Shown here piece after piece: positions 8,900-16,596 of a stretch of DNA of 53,012 nucleotides; position 1 is the first letter of the stretch; each line of letters opens with the position of its first letter. The stretch comes from Candidatus Amphrikana amoebophyrae (GTDB taxonomy: Bacteria > Chlamydiota > Chlamydiia > Chlamydiales > JACRBE01), in assembly GCA_030408475.1 (NCBI GenBank), contig JAUHQG010000051.1, positions 1 to 53,012 on the forward strand, written 5' to 3'. The position numbers were made by a program, and so were the translations under genes. A model generated the notes under the pieces. The model worked only from the letters and a program-made list of their open reading frames with translations, searched no databases and had not been told where the DNA came from.

Positions 8900-9136
8900 A
8901 TGAAAGTAGGTGATTCACAAGCGTTACATACACTTCAAATGTGCGCATACTATTGTAGTAATATTGAAGTGAGCCTTGTCAGCAGCATTCAAAAGAGAAT
9001 GCTAGAAGACATGGCTCAAAGCAAAAAAAGCTATATTATTTTATCAAATTTAAGTGCTGTTGTAGGCGCTTCTGACCATTCAAGTGAAGTAGCACTTGCG
9101 CAGATTCAACGACATATGCATAATTATGGTGCATGA
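8900..9136 (+). CDS. small unknown protein, 78 residues
   Basis: A small soluble protein of unknown function, predicted mostly helical (MKVGDSQALHTLQMCAYYC...). It begins three bases after the preceding gene and its TGA overlaps the smpB ATG by four bases (ATGA), so it is translated as part of the same operon. It has no cysteine pair or other recognisable motif. Tight coupling to smpB supports a real gene. Confidence 0.6.
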   Translation: MKVGDSQALHTLQMCAYYCSNIEVSLVSSIQKRMLEDMAQSKKSYIILSNLSAVVGASDHSSEVALAQIQRHMHNYGA

Positions 9137-9594
9137 AGAAAAAAAGCCCCAATGAACTTGTCTCCAATCGAAAGGCTCGCCATAATTACGAAATTATGGA
9201 AACTTTTGAAGCTGGAATTGTCCTAACCGGAACTGAAATTAAATCACTCCGCAACCATGGCGGTAGCCTTGATGAAGCTTATATCATTTTTCAACGAAAT
9301 GAAGCTTTTTTAAAAAACTCATTTATTGCTCCCTACACTTTTGGCAATGTCCATAATCATGAAGACAAAAGAGAACGAAAATTACTCATGCACAAGCAAG
9401 AGCTTTGCAAACTAAAACAAGCTACTGATCAAAAAGGTCTTTCCCTTATCCCCTTATCTCTTTATTTAAAGATGGGAAAAGTAAAAGTAAAAGTGGCTAT
9501 GGCTCGTGGCAAAAAACTGCATGACAAGAGGCAGTCTATTAAAGAAACCCAAATGAAAAAAGACGTTCAAAGAGCTATCAAAGAACATTCGTAA
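9133..9594 (+). CDS. smpB: SsrA-binding protein SmpB
   Basis: SmpB binds tmRNA and delivers it to stalled ribosomes for trans-translation. 153 residues, normal. The N-terminus N-R-K-A-R-H-N-Y-E-I and LTGTEIKSLR are the family's tmRNA-binding beta-barrel signatures. The C-terminal tail after GKKLHDKRQSIKE is the part that enters the decoding centre. Overlaps the 78-residue gene by four bases. The next gene, dnaN, is 75 bases downstream with its own promoter. The smpB-dnaN-recF order is also known in Chlamydia trachomatis. Confidence 0.96.
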   Translation: MKKKSPNELVSNRKARHNYEIMETFEAGIVLTGTEIKSLRNHGGSLDEAYIIFQRNEAFLKNSFIAPYTFGNVHNHEDKRERKLLMHKQELCKLKQATDQKGLSLIPLSLYLKMGKVKVKVAMARGKKLHDKRQSIKETQMKKDVQRAIKEHS

Positions 9595-9605
9595 GTAAAT
9601 TCTAC

Positions 9606-9635
9606 TTGACACCATGATAGGAAATGCCCTATCGT
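9606..9635 (+). promoter_or_regulatory. dnaN promoter with an inverted repeat in its spacer
   Basis: Perfect TTGACA at 9606-9611, an 18-base spacer and TATCGT at 9630-9635. The perfect inverted repeat GATAGG/CCTATC (9616-9621 and 9628-9633) covers the spacer and enters the -10, where a repressor or DNA-bending protein could act. It is not followed by T residues, so it is not a good terminator. Confidence 0.55.
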
Positions 9636-9669
9636 TAGCTCATTCTTTACCATATTAAATAGAGTAAAA

Positions 9670-10773
9670 ATGAAGCTGATCATCTCTAGAAATGAGTTAG
9701 TATCCCTAATCGGAAAAATCCAAAGCGTAGTTCCTTCGAAACCTGCAATCCCCATTTTGTCCAATATCTTGATAGAGGCACAAGACGGACAACTCATCAT
9801 GAGCGCTACCGACCTTACCGTCAGTATGAGAGCGTATGTTGATGTGAAAATCCAAGTGGAAGGGGCAATTGCTCTCCCTGCTCGAAGGTTCTTTCAACTC
9901 ACTCGTGAGTTGACAACGCCACAGATTACTCTCGAATGTGATACAAATGGAATCGCAACCATTACAGCTGGAACATCCCATTTCAAGCTAAATGGGATGA
10001 ATAAAAACGAATTCCCATCGCTTCCAGATCTTGGATCTGCCAATGCATTTGCAATGGAGAGCGATAAACTCAAAGAGATGCTCTATAGAACTTCATTTGC
10101 TGCAGCGCGAGATGACTCCCGTCAAGTGCTCAACGGCATTTATACTGAAATAGAGGATGATTTACTCACGTTTGTTGGTACAGATGGAAAGAGATTGGCT
10201 AAAATTCATCAAAAGGTCGATACCGGGATGAAGAAAAAAGTGCATTTTATTATGCCACTTAAAGCTGTTGAAGAAATGACTAAAATTCTAGATAGCGATA
10301 AATCTGCCAAACTCTCGATTATGAGTGACAAAATTGCCCTAGAGGTGGGGTCAATTTGTCTCATAACAAAACTGCTTTCTGGTCAGTACCCCGATGTAGA
10401 AAGGGTGATTCCAGATCAAACAGCAATGAAGTCGATTACATTGCACAAAGAAGAGCTGACAACGCTATTAAAGCAAGTCTCTCTTTTCACATCAGAAATG
10501 AATTATTCAGTCCGATTTTCTTTTCATGACGGTCAACTTAAGCTTCAAGCTGTAAGTAATGACATAGGAGAAGGAAAAGTGAATATGCCCGTTGACTACA
10601 ATGAAGATAAACTCGATATCGCATTTAATCCATACTTCTTTATCGATATATTGAAACATTGTAAAGACGAAACGACCACTTTTGGAGTAACCGATTCATA
10701 TAATCCAGGTATGATTACAGACTCGTCATCGGCGCAGTATGTTATTATGCCAATGCGTTTAAGCAATGAGTGA
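9670..10773 (+). CDS. dnaN: DNA polymerase III beta subunit (sliding clamp)
   Basis: DnaN dimerises into the ring that tethers polymerase III to DNA. 367 residues, the usual length, with the three repeated clamp domains (about 1-120, 128-245, 248-366). The N-terminal MKLIISRNELVSLIGKIQSVVP and the C-terminal YVIMPMRL, the edge of the partner-binding pocket, are typical. It has its own promoter and overlaps recF by the TGATG junction. dnaA is not next to it, unlike in many bacteria. Confidence 0.96.
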   Translation: MKLIISRNELVSLIGKIQSVVPSKPAIPILSNILIEAQDGQLIMSATDLTVSMRAYVDVKIQVEGAIALPARRFFQLTRELTTPQITLECDTNGIATITAGTSHFKLNGMNKNEFPSLPDLGSANAFAMESDKLKEMLYRTSFAAARDDSRQVLNGIYTEIEDDLLTFVGTDGKRLAKIHQKVDTGMKKKVHFIMPLKAVEEMTKILDSDKSAKLSIMSDKIALEVGSICLITKLLSGQYPDVERVIPDQTAMKSITLHKEELTTLLKQVSLFTSEMNYSVRFSFHDGQLKLQAVSNDIGEGKVNMPVDYNEDKLDIAFNPYFFIDILKHCKDETTTFGVTDSYNPGMITDSSSAQYVIMPMRLSNE

Positions 10774-11936
10774 TGTGGATTAAATCGCTCTACCTTCGTA
10801 ATTTTCGCAACTACGAGCAAGTGGTTGCCAATTTTGGGCCTGGAATCAATTTTATCCAAGGCAAAAATGGGCATGGCAAAACCAACTTGCTAGAAGCAAT
10901 TTACTTTCTCAGCACAGGACGATCATTTCGCACTGAAAGAATTGCTGACCTCATTAAAGAAGATCAATCACACTTCTATATAGAGGCTATTTTCGAAAAA
11001 AATGGTATTGAACAACGAGTGAAAATTCAATACGATGGTAAAATTAAAAAGATTGAAACGCTTGAAAAAACAACCAGTAATTTTTCTACCCTTCTCGGAC
11101 TCATCCCCTCTGTTATAGCCGCCCCAAGTGACATTCAACTCATTATGGGAGCTCCAGCACTTCGTCGCCGTTTTTTAAACATCCAGATCGCTCAATCTGA
11201 TCCTCTTTATGTGTATCATTTATCCCGCTATAATAAAGCGCTAAAGCATCGCAATGCACTTTTAAAAGCGAAAGAACTGGCAACTATCGATATTTGGGAA
11301 AATGAAATGGCTCTTTCCGCTTCTTACATAATCGGAAAGCGCATCGAATATTTAAAACTTCTTTCAGAAAATGCCAATCTAAAACTAAAAGATCTTTCCC
11401 AAGACAATGAAACCTTATTTTTAAAATATAATGCCACAATTCCAATAGAAGGCAATCTTCAACTAGCGCTTAAATCTCAAATGGAAAAATTTCGAGAAAG
11501 AGAAATTCACCATGGAAATACTCAAGTAGGCCCTCACCGTGATGATATTTCTATTTTGCATAATGAAAAATCAGCTAAAGTATTTTCGAGTGAAGGTCAA
11601 AAACATTCCATATTAACAGCATTAAGATTTGCTGAAAGAAAAACCATGGGCAATATTCATGGATCGCCTCCCCTCTTTGGTATAGATGACTTTGGTACCC
11701 ACTTAGATGCTCAAAGAAAAGAGCTTTTAAAAACACAATTAAAAGAAGGGGGTCAAATATTTTTAACCACTCCTGACCTAGAGATTGATGCTCATCATGC
11801 ATTCTTAGTCGAAAATGGCACTATTTCCAATGTAAAGCCAGCTTTACATTTATCACCTTATATACTAAGTCAACAAGCGCGTTATGGCACTGCACTAGTT
11901 AAAACTGAAGCGGTTTTAACAATGGAAACAAAGTAG
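10773..11936 (+). CDS. recF: DNA replication and repair protein RecF
   Basis: RecF is an SMC-like ATPase that helps load RecA at single-strand gaps. About 387 residues, slightly longer than usual (about 360); the extra length is a C-terminal tail. Walker A is GKNGHGKT near residues 30-37. The ABC signature region is FSSEGQKHSILTALRFAERK and Walker B ends LFGIDDFGTHLD. The ATG at 10773 shares a base with the dnaN TGA. A GTG three bases earlier is also possible. Translation is probably coupled to dnaN. Confidence 0.94.
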   Translation: MWIKSLYLRNFRNYEQVVANFGPGINFIQGKNGHGKTNLLEAIYFLSTGRSFRTERIADLIKEDQSHFYIEAIFEKNGIEQRVKIQYDGKIKKIETLEKTTSNFSTLLGLIPSVIAAPSDIQLIMGAPALRRRFLNIQIAQSDPLYVYHLSRYNKALKHRNALLKAKELATIDIWENEMALSASYIIGKRIEYLKLLSENANLKLKDLSQDNETLFLKYNATIPIEGNLQLALKSQMEKFREREIHHGNTQVGPHRDDISILHNEKSAKVFSSEGQKHSILTALRFAERKTMGNIHGSPPLFGIDDFGTHLDAQRKELLKTQLKEGGQIFLTTPDLEIDAHHAFLVENGTISNVKPALHLSPYILSQQARYGTALVKTEAVLTMETK

Positions 11937-11970
11937 ATCTTGGCGACACTTATTATCAAGGAGAGATGTC

Positions 11971-12544
11971 ATGTCAATTGCACCTGTTGGAGGTCCACAA
12001 GGAGCCGGCAATAATTTAAATAACCCTTCTCATCAAGCAGTAAATGCAGTACTTGAAGCCGTATTTAGTTCGATACACATAGTAATTGAAAATAACCAAA
12101 AAAAAAGCGATCCCCATAGTTACTCAGATGCTAGACAACCTGGCTACTAAAATCTCTCAGATTGGTGGACAGTTCAGTCAACTAGTAACGCAAATTAAAT
12201 ACTCAGCATCTGAACTGCATGAAGATGTAACCCCTCCAATTAACAGCACATCTATAATCTCTATTATGGGTAGTTTAGTACAAACATTATCTATTCCGGA
12301 AGATATGATACCCAGTTTTAACTTTTCAGAAGGACTTATGAATGCTTTTGGAAAACTCACGCAAGCCGATAATAAAACAGGATCTGAGGGTTTAACTATT
12401 CAGATTCAAGGGTTTGCCAGTGTGATAGCTACTGTTGCATCAAGAGAATATCCGCATAATTCTACTACAATAAGCTCAGACCTTGCCGCAGTTGAAAACA
12501 CAAGCAATCCTCAAGATGCGTGGCAAGCCCTCAATACTCTATGA
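11971..12544 (+). pseudogene. unknown gene split by an A9 homopolymer
   Basis: The ATG at 11971 has AAGGAG seven bases upstream and reads MSIAPVGGPQGAGNNLNNPS... as far as the nine A at 12098-12106. There the frame runs into a stop soon after. Losing one A joins it exactly to the downstream frame AIPIVTQMLDNLATKIS..., which runs to the stop at 12542. The restored protein would have about 190 residues, be soluble, rich in Ser, Gln and Asn, and have no classical signal peptide. The Gly/Ser/Asn-rich start would suit a type III secreted protein, by inference. The downstream half has no good start of its own. The split could be a slippage switch, a recent mutation or a sequencing error. Confidence 0.6.
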
Positions 12545-12610
12545 AACGAAACCTCATTTTAAAAACAAAGTGACTAGATTTTAAAGTGAACTCTTCTGTT
12601 TTATCCTCGC

Positions 12611-13031
12611 ATGGTAACCAGGAGATGAAAAACAGCAGCCCCTTCAGCAACCTCAAATGAATTCAATTTTAAAATAAGCTCAAAATTAATCCAATCTGAC
12701 CCAAAAGTAGCAAGAGATACTCTAGAATTTAAAATCTTAACTTGGGTGCGAAGCACTCACAAAATCTCAGACTTGGCTAAGGGAGTATTTAGAATCTCTT
12801 CAAACTATGATTATAGCGCATTACCTAAGCCTGAAAGACCCTCAGATCCAAACATCAACACCATATTTAACCATCCCAACGCTCTAACAAGTAAAGCTGA
12901 AGATAAGGATAGCGGAATATGCTAAAACTTTGATAGAAGGCATTTGGGAAAGTATACAAAATCATATATATCTTTGTAGAAAGCACTCTTTTAAAACAAC
13001 CATATCCTTTGCTCCCAGTAGAGAAAAATAG
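12611..13031 (+). pseudogene. decayed gene with at least two frame breaks
   Basis: A coding-like stretch reads KVARDTLEFKILTWVRS...RPSDPNINTIFNHP in the frame starting just after a TGA at 12626-12628. At about 12911 it must shift to continue as AEYAKTLIEGIWESIQNH... to TAG at 13029. The start is lost: ATG 12625 lies one frame off, and removing one A of the run at 12628-12632 would join it. The product cannot be identified. It is soluble and charged and follows the A9-split gene, so a small block here seems to be degrading. Confidence 0.45.
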
Positions 13032-13072
13032 TTGAATGTCAAACAAAACGTGGATGTTTTAGACCAAAAATA

Positions 13073-13109
13073 TAGGCTTAAACAACTTTATTAATGTCGT
13101 TTAAGCCTA
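13073..13109 (-). terminator. terminator of the monooxygenase operon
   Basis: A perfect 11-bp stem (13073-13083 with 13099-13109) and 15-base loop, followed on the minus strand by TATTTTTGG. It lies 27 bases past the stop of the 13136 gene. Confidence 0.6.
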
Positions 13110-13135
13110 ATATGATAATTAGTTAAGTTTAATTT

Positions 13136-14593
13136 CTAGTTTTGAAAATCATACTCGCTATAACTATCTAAAGAATCGTATATTGTATCAGCATCTTCAA
13201 GGAAGAATTGACTCACGATTTCTTGAGTAATATGATCAATACTGTATTTCATCCCAGTCAATCCTGTACCGGCACAAAATCCATTACTAAGTAAGCCTCC
13301 GCCCGTCATATTAAACAGAGAGTTTAGATATGGAGCTTCTCCAGCTGCTTTTTCAACAAATTGAAATCCTTTTCCTAAGTAAGGAAACTTCATTAACTTA
13401 TCATATCTTCGACCCTTTGGCGGTGTATACTTATCCTCCCAAGTGGCAATTTTATCACAAAAATTAGCCAATTCTTTTCTTTTGGTCAGATCTGCTACCC
13501 AACCTGTAGCTAATATTAAAAAATCATATTCGTGTTCACCATCTTTTGTAACAACAACGACTCGATCCCCTTTCTGATAAGCATTCTTCCAAGGACTCGA
13601 AAATCGAAGATTAAAATTAGGATAACTATATGCGGCTTCTACACATTTGGGTATGGGTGGTTGACCCATTTCATGCATTCTGGCTATAAAACTATATTTT
13701 TGATCATCATCCAATTGACTAAAGCATTTCATGAAGCCAGTAAACTCACCCCACTTAAAGCAGTGTAAATTGACCAGTTTTTTTCTCTTAGAGAACATTG
13801 TAATTGATTTGGCACCACATTTTTTAGAAACTAAAGTTAAATCAAATGCATTGGGTCCAGCACCTAAAATAGCAATATCTTTGCCTTTTAATTGCTCAGG
13901 TGTTGCTCTGTATACAGCCTGAGTATAACATTTCTTAGAAACATTACGCTTTATAAAGTCTGGGATCATCCATTCACCAGAACCCTCTAGACCCACAGCT
14001 AAAATCACTTTACGAGCAAAAATAACACTTTCTCCTTTTGGAGTTGTCACCTTAAAAGAAAAACATTGCATTTCTTCATTCCACTCTAAAGGATGAACAT
14101 AAGACTCAAATTGGACAGGTAAATTTAATACTGTACGATACCAATTTAAATAATCATGCCAAGATAACCTTGGTATATAGGTTAATTTCTCCCAAGCGTC
14201 TTTTCCATACTTGGCACTATACCAAGACTGAACTGATAAGCTAGGAATACCAAGATCCGGTCCAGTTGTCGATTTTGGAGTTCTAAGTGTGTTCATTTTT
14301 CCAATATTGATCCAAGAACCTGCATGATCTTCTTTATGTAGATCAAACACTTTCACCCCATCAACATGATGGCGCTGTAAAGAAAAAGCCATGGTCAATC
14401 CTGTTTGCCCCCCTCCTATAATCGCAACATTGAGAATTTCACTTCCTGATTTATCTAATCTGGGCTTTACCCATTTTCGACTAGGATGATTAATATATCC
14501 TAGATCTCTATTAATATCCTCTTGTAATAGCTCATTACTATAAACGCAATTTGCCCATAGAGAAATGAACAATAAACTAATTACTGTTTTCAT
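13136..14593 (-). CDS. flavin-dependent monooxygenase with a signal peptide
   Basis: A 485-residue FAD/NAD(P)H enzyme of the flavin-monooxygenase / CzcO type. A cleavable signal peptide (MKTVISLLFISLWANCVYS) is followed by the FAD-binding GGGQTG (about residues 60-65), the NADPH-binding GAGPNA (about 244-249) and the family's LATGW strand (about 361-365). Such enzymes oxygenate N, S or C atoms of small molecules in the cytoplasm, so a secretion signal is unusual. The ATG at 14593 is chosen because AGGGGG sits seven bases before it; an ATG six bases upstream lies too close to that site. It follows the kinase gene by 28 bases. Substrate unknown. Confidence 0.78.
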   Translation of the reverse strand: MKTVISLLFISLWANCVYSNELLQEDINRDLGYINHPSRKWVKPRLDKSGSEILNVAIIGGGQTGLTMAFSLQRHHVDGVKVFDLHKEDHAGSWINIGKMNTLRTPKSTTGPDLGIPSLSVQSWYSAKYGKDAWEKLTYIPRLSWHDYLNWYRTVLNLPVQFESYVHPLEWNEEMQCFSFKVTTPKGESVIFARKVILAVGLEGSGEWMIPDFIKRNVSKKCYTQAVYRATPEQLKGKDIAILGAGPNAFDLTLVSKKCGAKSITMFSKRKKLVNLHCFKWGEFTGFMKCFSQLDDDQKYSFIARMHEMGQPPIPKCVEAAYSYPNFNLRFSSPWKNAYQKGDRVVVVTKDGEHEYDFLILATGWVADLTKRKELANFCDKIATWEDKYTPPKGRRYDKLMKFPYLGKGFQFVEKAAGEAPYLNSLFNMTGGGLLSNGFCAGTGLTGMKYSIDHITQEIVSQFFLEDADTIYDSLDSYSEYDFQN

Positions 14594-14621
14594 TTGCATA
14601 CCCCCTACTCAACTAAGTGTT

Positions 14622-15803
14622 TTAGTTGATATTGTTGAATTTTATTATTAATTGATCTAACGCATGAGCTTTAGATCTCACAAAACTTGACATGTCTATG
14701 TCAGGCGAACTTTTAACCATTCTTTGCTCCAATTTTTGATCTAAAAATTTTGCTGAATGTTCTAACTTACCATCTATCCACTCATAGCAAGAAATCAGAG
14801 TATATAGATGACCTATGAGTTGATAATATAACTGCCTATTCTTTGGAGGTGGCTGGAAATAATGCTCTAAACCTCTTTGCTTCATAAGAGCAGAAAAATA
14901 ATCTCTATCTTCTTGAGAAAAAAGAAAGTCAAACCCTGTTTTATATTCAAATTCTAAAAGAGCAGGCCCACTCCATTCCCAATCCAATATCGCAGTAATT
15001 TTATCTTCATCTATAAGAATATTTTTCATCACAAAATCTTGATGGCAATAGACAAATTTATCGTTATCTTCATTTAATAGATCAAAATCATTGCTTTCTA
15101 GCATATGCTCAAACTTGGGTATGAAATAAGCAAAGACCTTTTGATTGGGATGATTTGTTTTGACAAGTCTTTTCATTTCATCACAATAGTAAGTTAGCCA
15201 ACAAACCGCATGCTGAGCAAAATTTTCACTTGGCTTAGAAGCAATATATTCAGGAAATTCAATAGAAGCTCCAATAGAGCAACCCTCTTTCATAGAAAAG
15301 CTCCCCATGGAATCAAATTGAATAGAATTCAACTGAGCCATCACATCTGCTAGTTGATTTAAGACTTTGAAATATCTCTTTTTATCTTGATATATTTCAT
15401 TTATCGCATGATTGAGAGGTTGCCCCTTTATTCTTTTCATCAAGATATATTCTTGCCTAATCGAAGACGCTTGTAAATCGTTAACATATCTTAAAACATG
15501 AGGAACAGGAATTGTAGTTAATCTTGCAACATGATTGATAGAAATCACCTCATTAATGGTTTTTCTATCTGTCCAGTTTTTATTTTCCACTTTCAAAGCT
15601 AGTTCTTCACCACAATCTGTCGTTATTAAATAGACATCATTGATAAAAGAACCACCTTGATCTGGAAAGGGTTCTACTTTAAGAAAATCACCTTTAATAG
15701 ATGGTGTTTTATTTAAAATCTCAGGAAGATTAGAGTTCAACTCTTCTATTATATCAGCACATAGTGTTGATACAAACAGAAAAGGAAGTATGAAGTATTT
15801 CAT
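14622..15803 (-). CDS. aminoglycoside-phosphotransferase-fold kinase with a signal peptide
   Basis: A 393-residue APH/choline-kinase-type protein. Residues 1-16 (MKYFILPFLFVSTLCA) form a signal peptide. The kinase core follows: Lys in ELALKVE (about 71), the catalytic loop HQDFVMKN (His 254, Asp 256, Asn 261) and the metal-binding Asp in AILDWEW (274). Catalytic residues are intact. ATP is absent from the periplasm, so it acts inside the host or inclusion, works before export, or is not exported. The ATG at 15803 overlaps the stop of the phosphatase gene (TAATG), so translation is coupled. A 33-base longer start would spoil the signal peptide. Family members phosphorylate small alcohols, sugars, choline or antibiotics. 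Confidence 0.78.
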   Translation of the reverse strand: MKYFILPFLFVSTLCADIIEELNSNLPEILNKTPSIKGDFLKVEPFPDQGGSFINDVYLITTDCGEELALKVENKNWTDRKTINEVISINHVARLTTIPVPHVLRYVNDLQASSIRQEYILMKRIKGQPLNHAINEIYQDKKRYFKVLNQLADVMAQLNSIQFDSMGSFSMKEGCSIGASIEFPEYIASKPSENFAQHAVCWLTYYCDEMKRLVKTNHPNQKVFAYFIPKFEHMLESNDFDLLNEDNDKFVYCHQDFVMKNILIDEDKITAILDWEWSGPALLEFEYKTGFDFLFSQEDRDYFSALMKQRGLEHYFQPPPKNRQLYYQLIGHLYTLISCYEWIDGKLEHSAKFLDQKLEQRMVKSSPDIDMSSFVRSKAHALDQLIIKFNNIN

Positions 15804-16381
15804 TAAATAGTATCCGTAATATTTTGTACTGACCAAATCGAATTACAACATTTGATTTCAAGCAAAGAAAGGTTTGAAATTTGTCGAACAATTGGTATGT
15901 TAAGTAAATCGCATAGTCCTAAAAAAAGACGCCCATGCGATACAATAAATGGGGTTGTTGAAAGATCAAATGCCTTATCTAACCCCTTCTGAACTCGAAT
16001 TTTAAGTTTAGCCCGGCTTTCAATGTTTTTGCCAGGATCAAAGCTAAGATCAGTTTCTTCTTGTTTTTCAATGGCATACATTTGTTCACTTGAAATTCCC
16101 TCTAGTTCTCCCCAATCTCTCTCAGCAAATTCATCCAAAATCGTTAAATCACTTTCTTGCTGATAAGATTGAATAGCTTCAGCAGTACGAAGAGCTCTAA
16201 TAAGAGGTGAAGAAATAATGTGTTCGATTGGAAAATCAGAAAGTTTTTTAGCAAATTCAACCGTATCTTGTAATCCTTTAGGACTTAATTCGATATCGCG
16301 TTTTCCTTGACATAATTTTTTAATATTCCAAAGGGATTCTGCGTGCCTAACAAAGTAAAATGTTTTTTCTAAATTATCCAT
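15803..16381 (-). CDS. histidine phosphatase family protein (phosphoglycerate mutase-like)
   Basis: A 192-residue cytoplasmic enzyme. The catalytic motif reads FVRHAES (usually RHG or RHA), followed by SSPLIRALRTAEAI, the acid/base ERDWGELEG and the second histidine in IVSHGR. Family members are cofactor-dependent mutases, CobC-type alpha-ribazole phosphatases and small-molecule phosphatases; the substrate is not evident. ATG 16381 is chosen over a TTG six bases upstream. It is the first gene of a three-gene operon with the exported kinase and monooxygenase, and its stop overlaps the kinase start. A kinase and a phosphatase in one operon suggest opposed action on one metabolite, by inference. 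Confidence 0.82.
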   Translation of the reverse strand: MDNLEKTFYFVRHAESLWNIKKLCQGKRDIELSPKGLQDTVEFAKKLSDFPIEHIISSPLIRALRTAEAIQSYQQESDLTILDEFAERDWGELEGISSEQMYAIEKQEETDLSFDPGKNIESRAKLKIRVQKGLDKAFDLSTTPFIVSHGRLFLGLCDLLNIPIVRQISNLSLLEIKCCNSIWSVQNITDTI

Positions 16382-16496
16382 AGGCAAAAACCCTACTTGT
16401 TTTTAAATTATAGAACAAGAACATTCTTTTAAAAACAGGAATTTACTATTAACTGTTTAAGAGCTTGTTGAAAAGCAAGTGTGATTATTCGATCCT

Positions 16497-16590
16497 CGCC
16501 TTTTCGTTTACTTTTGTAAAAATCGCAAAAAGGTATACACAAGTATCACCTAATTTGCGATTTTTGTTAGATTGCAACGAAAGGTTGATA
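16497..16590. repeat. long imperfect inverted repeat near the pgi end
   Basis: The core is a perfect 12-bp inverted pair, AAAAATCGCAAA (16518-16529) with TTTGCGATTTTT (16554-16565). Outer arms extend it imperfectly: CTTTTCGTT to the left matches the reverse complement of AACGAAAGG to the right. It starts 7 bases past the pgi stop and may terminate pgi, but its length (about 90 bases) also fits a small non-coding mobile repeat. Confidence 0.45.
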
Positions 16591-16596
16591 CTCTTT

